Positions 17,776 to 26,980 are shown, numbered from the stretch's first letter. The stretch is DNA of 64,000 bases from Sphingopyxis macrogoltabida (GCF_001314325.1 NZ_CP009429.1:4836501-4900500); one strand, 5' to 3'. Program-made: numbers and translations. The notes: generated by a model from the sequence alone, not told the origin.

Positions 17776-19353
17776 GTGCTGCGCTGGGCCGCCTTTCCCG
17801 TCCTGATCGCCGCAGCGGCGTTCGCGGGCTGGTGGGGTCCGGCGCGCTGGACGCTGCTGCTGTGGATCCCGCTGCTCCTCGTCGCATTCTATGATGCGGT
17901 GCAGCGCCGGCATTCGCTGCGCCGCAACTTCCCCCTGATTGCGCGCATCCGCTGGCTGTTCGAAGCGCTCCGGCCGTTCCTCTACGCCTATGTCGTCGAA
18001 AGCCCGCTCGAGGGCCGGCCGTTCGCGCGCAGCGAACGCGACCTCATTTACGCCCGTGCCAAGGGCGATCTCGATGCGCATCCGTTCGGCACCGAACTCG
18101 ACGTCTATTCGGACGAATATGAGTGGATGAGCCACAGCATCGCCCCGGCAATGGAAAGCGACCGCACGCAGCGCGTGGCGGTTGGCGGATCACAATGCAC
18201 CCGGCCCTATGCGGCGGCCCTGCTCAACATTTCGGCGATGAGTTTCGGGTCGCTGGGCGCGAAAGCCATCGAGGCGCTCAACCTCGGCGCGAAGCTCGGC
18301 GATTTCTACCATGATACGGGCGAAGGGGGGCTCAGCCCCTATCATCGCCTGCACGGCGGCGACATCGTCTGGGAACTGGGCAGCGGCTACTTCGGCTGCC
18401 GCGACGATGCCGGGCGCTTCGACCCGGTGCGTTTCCAGGAGGTCGCGCAGGCCGATCAGGTCCGGATGATCGAGATCAAGCTGAGCCAGGGCGCCAAGCC
18501 CGGCCACGGCGGCGTGCTGCCCGGACCCAAGGTCAGCGCCGAAATCGCCGCGACGCGCGGCGTGATCGAAGGCCATGACTGCATCTCGCCCGCCGCGCAT
18601 TCGGCCTTTGCGACGCCGGTCGAGCTGGTCGAATGGGCCGCACGGCTGCGCGAACTGTCGGGCGGTAAGCCGGTCGGCATCAAATTGTGCGTCGGGCAGC
18701 CGCACGAGATTTATGCCGTCATGAAGGCGATGATCGAAACCGGCATCCGGCTCGACTATATCGTCGTCGACGGCGCCGAAGGCGGGACGGGCGCGGCACC
18801 GGTCGAATTTTCGAACAGCCTCGGCATGCCCTTGCGCGAGGGACTGATCTTCGTGCGCAACGCGCTTGTCGGTTGCGGGCTCAAGGAAGAGGTGCGGCTC
18901 GCCGCGTCGGGCAAGGTCCATTCGGGTGCGGGCCTCGCGGTCAATTGCGCGCTCGGCGCCGACTGGTCGAACGCCGCGCGCGCCTTCATGTTCTCGCTCG
19001 GCTGCGTCCAGTCGCTGAAATGCCATACCGACGAATGCCCGACCGGGGTCGCAACGCAGGATCCGGGCCGCCAACGCGGGCTGGTGGTCGAGGACAAGGC
19101 GGCGCGCGTCCGCCGCTTCCAGGCCGCGACGGTGTCGGCGCTGTGGGATATTACCGCGGCGATGGGACTCGACACGCCTTGGCAAATCCAGCCGCATCAC
19201 CTGAGCGAACGGCTCAACTCGGCGCGATCGGATTCGATCGACCGCATCTATAATTTCTATCCGCGCGGTGTGCTGCTCGACGATCCCGATTCGGTGCGCA
19301 GCGCTCGCTACTGGAAGATGGCGCGCGCCGGCAGCTTCCGGGCGGCGCTCTAG
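17776..19353 (+). CDS. FMN-binding glutamate synthase-like protein
   Basis: A 525-residue protein with two hydrophobic helices at about 5-35, followed by the FMN-binding TIM-barrel domain of the large subunit of glutamate synthase. Visible hallmarks are ISAMSFGSLG, DTGEGGLSPYH, the KLSQGAKPGHGG loop and the DGAEGGTGAAP phosphate-binding loop. The Cys cluster region CHTDECPTGVATQDP is also present. There is no glutaminase domain, so it is a GltS-like oxidoreductase of unknown substrate, probably membrane-anchored. It starts at GTG 17776, nine bases after the previous stop. It ends tail-to-tail with the DUF1489 gene, sharing a CTAG. Confidence 0.88.
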   Translation: MLRWAAFPVLIAAAAFAGWWGPARWTLLLWIPLLLVAFYDAVQRRHSLRRNFPLIARIRWLFEALRPFLYAYVVESPLEGRPFARSERDLIYARAKGDLDAHPFGTELDVYSDEYEWMSHSIAPAMESDRTQRVAVGGSQCTRPYAAALLNISAMSFGSLGAKAIEALNLGAKLGDFYHDTGEGGLSPYHRLHGGDIVWELGSGYFGCRDDAGRFDPVRFQEVAQADQVRMIEIKLSQGAKPGHGGVLPGPKVSAEIAATRGVIEGHDCISPAAHSAFATPVELVEWAARLRELSGGKPVGIKLCVGQPHEIYAVMKAMIETGIRLDYIVVDGAEGGTGAAPVEFSNSLGMPLREGLIFVRNALVGCGLKEEVRLAASGKVHSGAGLAVNCALGADWSNAARAFMFSLGCVQSLKCHTDECPTGVATQDPGRQRGLVVEDKAARVRRFQAATVSALWDITAAMGLDTPWQIQPHHLSERLNSARSDSIDRIYNFYPRGVLLDDPDSVRSARYWKMARAGSFRAAL

Positions 19354-19751
19354 ATCAGGCTGAGTTCGGCGAGCTCGCGGTAGAGTTCGGGCGGCAGGTC
19401 GGAAAGTCCATCGCCAGCATCGACCCCTTTCGGCGCATCGCTGTCGGCGAGATAGCGCCAGCCCTGATGCGCCCGTTTCGGCTGCGGATGGATCCGTTCC
19501 AGCTCGGCGACGCAAACGATATCGACCCGACCGTCGCTGCGGTCCTCGAAACGCAAGATCGCGACGCGCGCGACCAGCGTATGTTTGACGATGAAATGCA
19601 GCTTGCCGCCGATCAGTTCGTCGGCGCGCTTGGGTTTGAAGCGCGTCGTAAAACGGATCTCGCCATCTTGCGCATAATTGGCGATCCGCGCTTGCAACGC
19701 AGGATAGTCGGCACAGCCGACGGCAACGCGGGTCATGTGAAGCCGGGACAC
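19350..19751 (-). CDS. DUF1489 family protein
   Basis: An alphaproteobacterial protein of unknown function, about 133 residues. The LHMTRVAVGC start and the KRADELIGGKLHFIVKHTLVARVAILRFE core match DUF1489. The start is uncertain: GTG 19751 keeps the conserved LHMT residues, ATG 19736 would drop them, and GTG 19760 would add three. No good ribosome binding site decides it. It lies just downstream of the terC terminator. Confidence 0.82.
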   Translation of the reverse strand: MSRLHMTRVAVGCADYPALQARIANYAQDGEIRFTTRFKPKRADELIGGKLHFIVKHTLVARVAILRFEDRSDGRVDIVCVAELERIHPQPKRAHQGWRYLADSDAPKGVDAGDGLSDLPPELYRELAELSLI

Positions 19752-19776
19752 GATTGTCACATGGGTAGCCGACAAG

Positions 19777-19805
19777 AAAAAAGCCAGCCCCTCACGGAGC
19801 CGGCT
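19777..19805 (-). terminator. Intrinsic terminator of the rho-ABM-terC unit
   Basis: On the reverse strand a ten-pair stem (arms 19796-19805 and 19782-19791, two G-T pairs) with a GTGA loop is followed by six T residues. It lies 24 bases beyond the terC stop. Confidence 0.8.
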
Positions 19806-19828
19806 CTTTCATTTCAGGCTGAAGACGA

Positions 19829-20554
19829 TCAACCGAACAGCGTTCCGATCCCGACGCCGGGATCGACCCAGCCTTCGTAGATCATCTTGACCGCGACATA
19901 GAGGATCACGGCAAGGCCGATGTAGGCGATCCAGCGGTACCGCTCGATATATTTGGCGATGATGTTGGCCGCGACGCCCATCAGCGCAACGGCGACGATC
20001 AGGCCGACGATCATGATGCCGGGGTGGTCGCGCGCCGCGCCGGCGACCGCGAGCACATTGTCGAGGCTCATGCTGACATCGGCGACGGCAACCGCCCAGG
20101 CGGCGGCGGCAAAGCTCTTGGCCGGTTTCAGGCCCGAATGTTCGTCGCCTTCGACCTCGGGCGAACCCGCCGAGTGGGCGCCTTCGCGCAGTTCGCGCCA
20201 CATCTTCCACGCCACCCAGACGAGCAGCAGGCCGCCGACGAAGATCAGCCCGACAATGCCCATCAGCTGCTGGACGACCAGCGCGAACGCCACCCGCAGT
20301 ACCAGCGCCGCGAGCACACCGATGACGATGACCTTGCGCCGTTGGTCGGCAGGCAATCCCGCGGCCAGCGCGCCGACGACGATCGCATTGTCGCCCGCCA
20401 GCACGATGTCGATCATCAGCACCTGCAGAAACGCCGACATCGCGGCCGGCGAACCGATATTACTGAAATCATTGACGATATGCTGCCACATTTCGCCGGG
20501 CGAACCGAAACTCGGCGCAGCAGAAGCCGCGTGGGTCAAAAATTCCAATATCAC
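19829..20554 (-). CDS. TerC family membrane protein (YjbE-like)
   Basis: An integral membrane protein of 241 residues with about seven hydrophobic helices. The TerC-family motif IDIVLAGDNAIVVGALA lies in the first helix pair and the related DVSMSLDNVLAVAGAA in the second half, each with the conserved Asp-Asn. Members are linked to manganese or other metal export. The GTG start at 20554 overlaps the stop of the ABM gene (GTGA). The downstream end carries a strong terminator. Confidence 0.88.
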   Translation of the reverse strand: MILEFLTHAASAAPSFGSPGEMWQHIVNDFSNIGSPAAMSAFLQVLMIDIVLAGDNAIVVGALAAGLPADQRRKVIVIGVLAALVLRVAFALVVQQLMGIVGLIFVGGLLLVWVAWKMWRELREGAHSAGSPEVEGDEHSGLKPAKSFAAAAWAVAVADVSMSLDNVLAVAGAARDHPGIMIVGLIVAVALMGVAANIIAKYIERYRWIAYIGLAVILYVAVKMIYEGWVDPGVGIGTLFG

Positions 20555-20844
20555 AGCGGATCTCCGAAATAGCCGACCTCTGGCATAGGGTCATAAAAGT
20601 GATGCAGCAATGCCCGCCACTGCCGGTAACGATCCGATTGCCGGAAGCCATCCCGATGATCTTCGACCGACCGCCACTTCACCAGCAGCAGATAGGCCTG
20701 TCCGGTTGCCACCGGGCGACGGATTTCAAGCGAGATAAAGCCCGGCGACGCTTCGATCAGCGGCCGTGCATCGGCCATCGCCGCCTCGAACCCGGCTTCG
20801 CATCCGGCACGCACCGGAAGCAATGCGTGTTCGAGGACGGCCAT
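20551..20844 (-). CDS. Antibiotic biosynthesis monooxygenase (ABM) domain protein
   Basis: A 97-residue dimeric alpha+beta barrel (ferredoxin-like fold). SPGFISLEIRRPVATGQAYLLLVKWRSVEDHRDGFRQS is the classic ABM pattern (residues about 33-71). Family members include monooxygenases and heme-degrading enzymes, but many have unknown roles. It starts 10 bases after the rho stop and is coupled to terC, so it probably belongs to the rho transcription unit. Confidence 0.85.
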   Translation of the reverse strand: MAVLEHALLPVRAGCEAGFEAAMADARPLIEASPGFISLEIRRPVATGQAYLLLVKWRSVEDHRDGFRQSDRYRQWRALLHHFYDPMPEVGYFGDPL

Positions 20845-20853
20845 GAAGCAGGC

Positions 20854-22110
20854 TTACTGGTTCATGCTGTCGAAGAAATCCTCGTTGGTCTTCGAATCCT
20901 TGATCTTGTCGAGCAGGAATTCCATCGCGTCGACGGTGCCCATCTGCATGAGGATACGGCGCAGCACCCACATTTTCGACAGCTTGTCCTTCTCGACGAG
21001 CAGCTCTTCCTTGCGGGTGCCCGACTTGCCGACGTCGAGCGACGGGAAGATGCGCTTGTCGGCGACCTTGCGGTCGAGAACGATTTCCGAGTTACCGGTG
21101 CCCTTGAATTCTTCGAAGATCACCTCGTCCATGCGGCTGCCGGTATCGATCAGCGCGGTCGCGATGATCGAGAGCGAACCGCCCTCCTCGATGTTGCGCG
21201 CGGCGCCGAAGAAGCGCTTCGGGCGCTGGAGCGCGTTGGCATCGACACCACCGGTCAGCACCTTGCCCGACGAGGGAACGACAGTGTTGTAGGCGCGGCC
21301 GAGGCGGGTGATCGAGTCGAGCAGGATGACGACATCCTTCTTGTGCTCGACGAGGCGCTTCGCCTTTTCGATCACCATTTCGGCGACCTGGACGTGGCGC
21401 GTCGCGGGTTCGTCGAAGGTCGAGGAGACGACTTCGCCGTTCACGCTGCGCTGCATGTCGGTGACTTCCTCGGGGCGTTCGTCGACGAGGAGGACGATGA
21501 GGTAAACCTCGGGATGATTGTCGGTGATCGCCTTGGCGATATTCTGCAGCAACACCGTCTTACCGGTGCGCGGCGGCGCGACGATCAGCGCGCGCTGGCC
21601 CTTGCCCTGCGGGCTGACGAGGTCGATGACGCGCGCCGACTTGTCCTTCACCGTCGGGTCGACCGTGTCGAGCGACAGCTTCTGGTTCGGATAGAGCGGG
21701 GTGAGGTTGTCGAAATTGACGCGGTGGCGGACCGCTTCGGGGTCGTCGAAATTGACCTTGATCAGCTTGGTCAGCGCGAAGTAGCGTTCGCCGTCGCGCG
21801 GGGCGCGGATCTCGCCTTCGACCGTATCGCCGGTGCGCAGGCCATATTTGCGGACCTGGTTCGGCGAGACATAGATGTCATCGGGGCCGGCGAGATAATT
21901 GGCGTCCGACGAGCGCAGGAAACCGAACGAGTCCGGGAGAACCTCGATCGTGCCCGACCCGATGATTTCCTCGCCCTCTTCGGCGAGTTCTTTCAGGATC
22001 GAGAACATCAGGTCCTGCTTGCGCAAGGTCGATGCGCCCTCGACGCCCAGTTCTTCCGCCATTTCGACGAGCTGGGCGGGCGCTTTGGTTTTGAGTTCTT
22101 TAAGATGCAT
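20854..22110 (-). CDS. rho: Transcription termination factor Rho
   Basis: Hexameric RNA-dependent ATPase that ends transcription. The protein has 418 residues, the typical length. The N-terminal helical and cold-shock-like RNA-binding domains are visible ([14 protein letters not shown]..., then [23 protein letters not shown]). The Walker A is APPRTGKT and the Q-loop and R-loop region follows. The approximately 200-base gap upstream to hemJ probably carries its promoter and leader. rho next to hemJ/hemE near the origin is common in alphaproteobacteria. Confidence 0.98.
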   Translation of the reverse strand: MHLKELKTKAPAQLVEMAEELGVEGASTLRKQDLMFSILKELAEEGEEIIGSGTIEVLPDSFGFLRSSDANYLAGPDDIYVSPNQVRKYGLRTGDTVEGEIRAPRDGERYFALTKLIKVNFDDPEAVRHRVNFDNLTPLYPNQKLSLDTVDPTVKDKSARVIDLVSPQGKGQRALIVAPPRTGKTVLLQNIAKAITDNHPEVYLIVLLVDERPEEVTDMQRSVNGEVVSSTFDEPATRHVQVAEMVIEKAKRLVEHKKDVVILLDSITRLGRAYNTVVPSSGKVLTGGVDANALQRPKRFFGAARNIEEGGSLSIIATALIDTGSRMDEVIFEEFKGTGNSEIVLDRKVADKRIFPSLDVGKSGTRKEELLVEKDKLSKMWVLRRILMQMGTVDAMEFLLDKIKDSKTNEDFFDSMNQ

Positions 22111-22308
22111 TGGATGGATTCCAGATAGGTATTCGGGAGAAAAATCAGACGTAATCTTGTTGCACCGCTGGGGTGCCTATCCGGCCGTGGGACGACCGTT
22201 TCGATAGCATCGGCGCGGCAAGCGCGCCGCCCGCATGGAACGGGGTTGAATCGCCCCTATAACCGGCCCGGGATCAAGTCAATCGGGCTGAGCCGGGGCG
22301 AATATTGG

Positions 22309-22758
22309 TCAGGGGCGCACGACGACGAGGATGACGATGATCGCCGCGGCAACGCCGGGCACTTCGTTGAGCATCCTCAATTGCTTCTCGGTCAGCGGCC
22401 GCTCGCCCTTTTGGAGCTTCTTGAAATAGCCGATCATCCAGCCGTGATAGCCCGACAGGGCGATCACGAGCAGCAGCTTGGCGATGAACCAGCCCTCGCG
22501 CCAGTAATTGCCGTTGAACGCGAGCAGCAGGCCGAGGATCCACACGATCACCAGCGACGGGCCGAGGATGATCCGCCGCAACCGGTCCTCGCGCTCGATC
22601 CACTTCTTGTCCTCGTCAGAACCGACGGGGGCCTGATGATGATAGACGAAGAAGCGCGGCATCATGAACAGGCCGGCCATCAGAAAGATCACGAAGATGA
22701 TATGCGCGGCTTTGATCCAAAGCATCGTCGCCCCCAGAAATCCTGCCCAGTCTGCCAT
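22309..22758 (-). CDS. hemJ: Protoporphyrinogen IX oxidase HemJ
   Basis: Oxygen-independent membrane protoporphyrinogen oxidase of heme synthesis (former UPF0093). The 149-residue protein has four hydrophobic helices, the conserved H19 in the first helix, and the MPRFFVYHHQ block. It starts one base after the hemE stop, so two heme genes are cotranscribed. Confidence 0.94.
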   Translation of the reverse strand: MADWAGFLGATMLWIKAAHIIFVIFLMAGLFMMPRFFVYHHQAPVGSDEDKKWIEREDRLRRIILGPSLVIVWILGLLLAFNGNYWREGWFIAKLLLVIALSGYHGWMIGYFKKLQKGERPLTEKQLRMLNEVPGVAAAIIVILVVVRP

Positions 22759-22759
22759 A

Positions 22760-23788
22760 TTATCCGCCGCGAACGCGTTTGATCAGATGTTCGACATGGG
22801 CGATCGGCGTGTCGGGCACGATGCCATGGCCGAGATTGAAGATATGGGGGCGATCGGGGAAGGCCGCAAGGATGCGGTCGATCGCGCTATCGAGCGCCGC
22901 ACCGCCCGCGACGAGCGCCAGCGGGTCGAGATTGCCCTGCACCGGCAGATGGGGCGGCAAGGCGGCATCGGCCCAGGCCGGATCGACGGTTTCGTCGAGG
23001 CCCACCGCATCGACCCCGGTCTCGCGCGCATAGGCGGCGAGTTTCCCGCCGGCGCCCTTCGGAAAACCGATCACCGGCGTATCGGGATGCAGCGCCTTCA
23101 GGCGGCGGACGATTTCGGCATTGGGTGCAATCACCCAGCGCTCATATTGCGCCGGCGACAGGCTGCCCGCCCAGCTGTCGAACAATTGCACCGCATCGAC
23201 GCCATTCTCTATCTGTCCCGAAAGATAGGTGATCGACAAATCGACGATCGCATCGATGATCGCCTGAAACGCTTCGGGATCGCCGAAGGCCATGCGGCGC
23301 GCCGCCGCCTGATCCTTCGACCCCTGCCCCGCCACCATATAGGTCGCGACCGTCCACGGGCTTCCTGCGAAGCCGAGAAAGGTCGTCTCGGGCGGCAGCG
23401 CGGCGGCAACCCGCGCGACGGTCGCATAAACCGGATCAAGCCGCTGGTGGGCGGCGGCGAGTGACGTCAGGGCGCTGTCGACAAGCGGCGGCGCGAGCCG
23501 CGGCCCCTCGCCGGCCTCGAACCACAAATTCTGGCCGAGCGCATGCGGGATGACGAGAATGTCCGAAAAGAGGATCGAGCCGTCGAAACCGAAGCGCCGG
23601 ATCGGCTGCAACGTCACTTCGGCGGCAGCTTCGGGATCGTAACAGAGTTCGAGGAAACCGCCCTTGGTTTCGCGAAGGGCGCGATATTCGGGAAGATAGC
23701 GTCCGGCTTGGCGCATCAGCCACAGGGGCGGACGCTCCTGCCGCGCTCCACGCAGCACTGCCAGCAAGCTCTTCGGTGACGCCTTCAC
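22760..23788 (-). CDS. hemE: Uroporphyrinogen decarboxylase HemE
   Basis: Decarboxylates uroporphyrinogen III to coproporphyrinogen III. The 342-residue protein has WLMRQAGRYLPEYR at the N-terminus and FSDILVIPHALG; the GFAGSPWTVATYM and HIFNLGHGI blocks are also typical. GTG 23788 was chosen because AGAGGGG precedes it and the family N-terminus begins there; the frame is open further upstream but that part is not conserved. The gene borders the proposed replication origin, the same position as hemE in Caulobacter. Confidence 0.97.
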   Translation of the reverse strand: MKASPKSLLAVLRGARQERPPLWLMRQAGRYLPEYRALRETKGGFLELCYDPEAAAEVTLQPIRRFGFDGSILFSDILVIPHALGQNLWFEAGEGPRLAPPLVDSALTSLAAAHQRLDPVYATVARVAAALPPETTFLGFAGSPWTVATYMVAGQGSKDQAAARRMAFGDPEAFQAIIDAIVDLSITYLSGQIENGVDAVQLFDSWAGSLSPAQYERWVIAPNAEIVRRLKALHPDTPVIGFPKGAGGKLAAYARETGVDAVGLDETVDPAWADAALPPHLPVQGNLDPLALVAGGAALDSAIDRILAAFPDRPHIFNLGHGIVPDTPIAHVEHLIKRVRGG

Positions 23789-23958
23789 GCGGCCCCTCTT
23801 TCTCTCTTCATATATATATTTAAAGATAATTGTGGTGGTTTGTAGGTCGGCGGACAACGCGGCTTTAGGCGGCGGCGCCCCTTTTGCCAACAGCTTGACT
23901 CTGCCCTGCATGGGTGAGGTCGCGGAGTCGCCGGCCGCTATCCTCCTAATTCACAGCC

Positions 23959-23967
23959 TGTGGATAA
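23959..23967 (-). promoter_or_regulatory. DnaA box 1
   Basis: TGTGGATAA, the exact complement of the consensus TTATCCACA. Confidence 0.8.
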
Positions 23968-23978
23968 GAGTCGTCGCT

Positions 23979-23987
23979 TGTGGATAA
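23979..23987 (-). promoter_or_regulatory. DnaA box 2
   Basis: TGTGGATAA, same orientation as box 1 and 20 bases from it, about two helical turns. Confidence 0.8.
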
Positions 23988-24060
23988 GCGACGGAGCGGA
24001 ATCGACACGGCGGGGGATGAATCCCGGCTGCCCAATTCATCCCTGCGCTTATGCCAAAAC

Positions 24061-24069
24061 TTATCTACA
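24061..24069 (+). promoter_or_regulatory. DnaA box 3 (one mismatch)
   Basis: TTATCTACA, one change from the consensus, in the opposite orientation to boxes 1 and 2. Confidence 0.65.
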
Positions 24070-24139
24070 GGGGGATATTTGTCGTTGCAGACCCGATCCG
24101 GGATTGCCTTTTTCCGCGGATTCCCGCCATGGTGGCGCG

Positions 24140-24952
24140 ATGGGCCGACTTCATCTGCACCTCATATCCGATTCCACGGGCGAGACGCTCGAAAATATCG
24201 CCAAGGCAGCGATCGCCCAGTTCGACGATGTCGAGGTGGTGCGGCATTTCTGGCCGATGGTGCGCTCGGAATCGCATCTTGACCGGATCATGGCCGAAGT
24301 GCAGGCGAGCCCCGGCATGATCCTCTTCACGCTGGTCAACGGCGAGCTCCGCGTCAGTCTCGAACGCCGCGCCAGCGCGCTCAACCTGCCGACCGTCGCG
24401 GCGCTCGATGCGGTGACCGACGCACTGTCGCGGATGCTCGGGCAGGAAGCGAAAGCGCGGCCCGGCCGCCAGCATGCGCTCGATGCCGCCTATTTCGCGC
24501 GTGTCGAGGCGATCCAGTTCACTGTCGCGCACGACGACGGCATCGGCTGGGAGAATTGGGAACAGGCCGACATCGTCCTCGCCGGGGTCTCGCGTACCTC
24601 GAAGACGCCGACGAGCATCTATCTCGCCAATCGCGGATACAAGACCGCGAATATCCCGATCGTCCCCGAATCGCCGCCGCCGCAGGCGCTCTACCATCTC
24701 AAGCGGCCGATGGTCGTCGGGCTCACGACCGGACTCGACCGGCTGGTGCAGGTGCGCCGCAACCGGCTGCTCTCGCTCAACCAGGCGCCCGAGACGAGCT
24801 ATGTCGACGACGAGCGCGTCAAGGCCGAGCTCGCCTATGCGCGGCGGATGTTTGCCGACAATGGCTGGCCGGTGATCGACGTGACGCGCCGCTCGATCGA
24901 GGAGACGGCGGCGGCGGTGATCAAGCTGGTCGAAGATCGCGGCGCCGCATGA
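24140..24952 (+). CDS. Pyruvate dikinase/PEP synthase regulatory protein (PSRP, DUF299)
   Basis: A bifunctional ADP-dependent kinase and pyrophosphorylase that switches PEP synthase or pyruvate phosphate dikinase off and on. The protein has 270 residues. It begins GRLHLHLISDSTGETLE, the family head, and has the P-loop-like GVSRTSKTP and IPIVPE blocks. ATG 24140 was chosen because the conserved head starts there; the frame is open further upstream through the origin region but that part shows no conservation. Its stop overlaps the maf ATG. Confidence 0.93.
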   Translation: MGRLHLHLISDSTGETLENIAKAAIAQFDDVEVVRHFWPMVRSESHLDRIMAEVQASPGMILFTLVNGELRVSLERRASALNLPTVAALDAVTDALSRMLGQEAKARPGRQHALDAAYFARVEAIQFTVAHDDGIGWENWEQADIVLAGVSRTSKTPTSIYLANRGYKTANIPIVPESPPPQALYHLKRPMVVGLTTGLDRLVQVRRNRLLSLNQAPETSYVDDERVKAELAYARRMFADNGWPVIDVTRRSIEETAAAVIKLVEDRGAA

Positions 24953-25548
24953 CCCAGCTTCTTCTCGCTTCGCAAAGCAGCGGCCGCGCCGCGATGCTCC
25001 GCGCCGCCGGGCTCGACTTCGAAACCACCGCGGCGCATGTCGACGAGGAAGCGCTCACCGCATCGTTGCTCGCCGCCGGCCAGACGCCGCGCAACATCGC
25101 CGACGCGCTTGCCGAGGCGAAGGCGGTCAAAATCTCGTCGCGCCTGCCCGGGGTGACCGTGATCGGGGCCGATTCGACGCTCGCGCTCGACGACGGTGCG
25201 ATGCTGACCAAGCCCGAAAGCCCCGAAGACGCGGCCGGTCATCTCCGGCGCATGGCGGGTGCGCGCCACCGGCTGTTCAGCGCCGCCGTTGCCGCGCGCG
25301 ACGGGGCGCCGGTGTGGCGCGCGATCGGCGAAGCGAAGCTGTGGATGCGACCCTTGTCGGAGGCCTTCATCGCCGACTATGTCGCGCGCGAATGGGACAG
25401 CATCCGCTGGACCGTCGGATGCTATGAAATCGAGGGAGCGGGCGTGACGTTGTTCGATCGGGTCGAAGGCGATCCCTGGACCATCATCGGCATGCCGATG
25501 CTGCCCTTGCTGGCGTGGCTGCGCGCGACGGGATTGGCGCCGTCATGA
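24949..25548 (+). CDS. Maf-family nucleotide pyrophosphatase
   Basis: A 199-residue housecleaning enzyme that hydrolyses non-canonical or modified nucleoside triphosphates. LLLASQSSGRAAMLRAAG is the conserved Maf start with the SxSxxR-type loop. The VIGADSTLALD block carries the catalytic Asp, and CYEIEGAGVTLFDRVEGD is the C-terminal hallmark. Whether it prefers dTTP/UTP or m7GTP cannot be told. ATG overlaps the previous stop by four bases, and its stop overlaps the aroE ATG in the same way. Confidence 0.93.
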   Translation: MTQLLLASQSSGRAAMLRAAGLDFETTAAHVDEEALTASLLAAGQTPRNIADALAEAKAVKISSRLPGVTVIGADSTLALDDGAMLTKPESPEDAAGHLRRMAGARHRLFSAAVAARDGAPVWRAIGEAKLWMRPLSEAFIADYVAREWDSIRWTVGCYEIEGAGVTLFDRVEGDPWTIIGMPMLPLLAWLRATGLAPS

Positions 25549-26360
25549 GCAAGCCTTATGCCGAAGTGATCGGCGATCCGATCGCGCATTCGAAATCGCC
25601 GCTTATCCATAATTTCTGGTTAGATGTGCTGGGAATTCCCGGAGACTATCGGCGCTTTCATGTACTAGCCGATGAGCTTCCCGACTATATTGCTGGAGCT
25701 TGTGCTGACGCTGATTGGCGCGGCTGCAACGTCACCATACCGCACAAGGTTGCGGTGATGGATTTGGTCGACGATCCCGGCAACATCCGTGGCACGATTG
25801 GCGCGATGAACACGATTGTGCGTCAGCCCGACGGGTCGGTCATTGGCACCAACACCGACGCGGCGGGTTTCTATGCGCCGCTCGCCGAACTTGACCTCGA
25901 AGGCGCGCCGGTGGCCGTCGTCGGCGCCGGTGGGGCGGCGCGCGCGGTGCTGTTCGCGCTTGCCCGCGCGAAGGTCGGTCATGTCACGATCCTCAATCGC
26001 AGCCCGCTGAAAGCCATGGGCCTGCTCGCGACCTTCGGGCTCAAGGGCGATGTCGTCGGTCTCGACGCCGCGCTGCCGCCGGTATCGCTGCTCGTCAATT
26101 CGAGCAGCCTCGGCATGACCGGACAGCCGCCGCTCGACCTCGACCTGTCGCCGCTGCCCGGGGAAGCGATCGTCTACGACCTCGTCTATTCGCCGCTGCA
26201 AACCGGCCTGCTGAAGGCGGCCGAAGCGCGCGGGCTCGATAGCGTCGACGGGCTCGACATGCTGATCGGCCAGGCGGCGCTGGCGTTCGAATTGTTCTTC
26301 GGCGCGCCGCCGCCCGAAGGCCGCGATGACGAGCTTCGCGCCTTGCTGGTCGCAGCATGA
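25545..26360 (+). CDS. aroE: Shikimate dehydrogenase
   Basis: NADPH-dependent reduction of 3-dehydroshikimate in aromatic amino acid synthesis. The 271-residue protein has the shikimate-binding IGDPIAHSKSP loop, the catalytic Lys in CNVTIPHK, NTDAAGF, and the nucleotide loop GAGGAARAV. It is in a tightly overlapping run maf-aroE-coaE. Codons in the 5' part (about 25,615-25,780) use TTA, CTA, GCT and ATT more than the surroundings. Confidence 0.96.
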   Translation: MSKPYAEVIGDPIAHSKSPLIHNFWLDVLGIPGDYRRFHVLADELPDYIAGACADADWRGCNVTIPHKVAVMDLVDDPGNIRGTIGAMNTIVRQPDGSVIGTNTDAAGFYAPLAELDLEGAPVAVVGAGGAARAVLFALARAKVGHVTILNRSPLKAMGLLATFGLKGDVVGLDAALPPVSLLVNSSSLGMTGQPPLDLDLSPLPGEAIVYDLVYSPLQTGLLKAAEARGLDSVDGLDMLIGQAALAFELFFGAPPPEGRDDELRALLVAA

Positions 26361-26980
26361 CGCATCGCCCGCGCCCCGGTTCGCGGCTCCGCCGTCCTTT
26401 CGTCCTCGGCCTCACCGGCTCGATCGGCATGGGCAAGTCGACCGCGGCGGCGATGTTCGAACGCGAAGGCGTGCCGGTGTTCGACGCCGATGCCGAGGTG
26501 CACCGGTTGCAGGGGCCCGGCGGCGATCTCGTCGCGGCGATCGAGGCGCGCTTTCCCGGCACCACCGGGCCGGGCGGCGTCGACCGGCAAAAGCTCGGCG
26601 GCCGGGTGCTCGGCAACACGCACGAACTCGCGGCGCTGGAGGCGATCGTCCATCCGGCGGTCGGCAAGGCGCAGCGGCGATTCCTGACGAAGCACCGCGC
26701 GCGCGACGTCGTCGTGCTCGACATCCCGCTGCTGTTCGAAAAGGGCGGCTGGCGCAGGGTCGGCGCGATCGCGGTGGTGTCGGCGCCGGCGTGGATGCAA
26801 AGAAAGCGCGTCATGCGCCGTCCGGGCATGACTGCGGCGAAGCTCAAGGCGATTCGCCGCCTGCAGGTGCCCGACCGCGTCAAACGATCGCGCGCCGATT
26901 TCATCATCGAAACGGGCCGTCCCAAAAGCGAGACACACCGCCAGATTCGCTTCATCGCCTCTTGTTTCCGCGCCCGATAG
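26357..26980 (+). CDS. coaE: Dephospho-CoA kinase
   Basis: Last step of coenzyme A synthesis, phosphorylating dephospho-CoA. The 207-residue protein has the P-loop TGSIGMGKST and FDADAEVH. The later DIPLLFEKG motif is also present. It overlaps aroE by four bases and is followed by dnaQ after about 19 bases. The N-terminal nine residues are an Arg-rich extension before the usual start. Confidence 0.95.
   Translation: MTHRPRPGSRLRRPFVLGLTGSIGMGKSTAAAMFEREGVPVFDADAEVHRLQGPGGDLVAAIEARFPGTTGPGGVDRQKLGGRVLGNTHELAALEAIVHPAVGKAQRRFLTKHRARDVVVLDIPLLFEKGGWRRVGAIAVVSAPAWMQRKRVMRRPGMTAAKLKAIRRLQVPDRVKRSRADFIIETGRPKSETHRQIRFIASCFRAR

Larger units (their letters stand above)
23789..24139. other. Putative chromosomal replication origin (oriC)
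   Basis: This 351-base divergent gap holds an AT-rich tract at 23803-23832 (TATATATATTTAAAGATAAT). It contains two DnaA boxes TGTGGATAA at 23959-23967 and 23979-23987, exactly 20 bases apart in the same orientation. A third, oppositely oriented TTATCTACA is at 24061-24069. GC-rich spacers separate them. hemE on one side matches the known origin context of Caulobacter and other alphaproteobacteria, and parS sites lie 9-12 kb away. The assignment is an inference from motifs and synteny. Confidence 0.8.

Noticed and set aside
23960..24139. Upstream extension of the PSRP gene through the DnaA boxes
   Set aside because: The frame is open but the conserved N-terminus begins at ATG 24140, and the extension overlaps the origin motifs.
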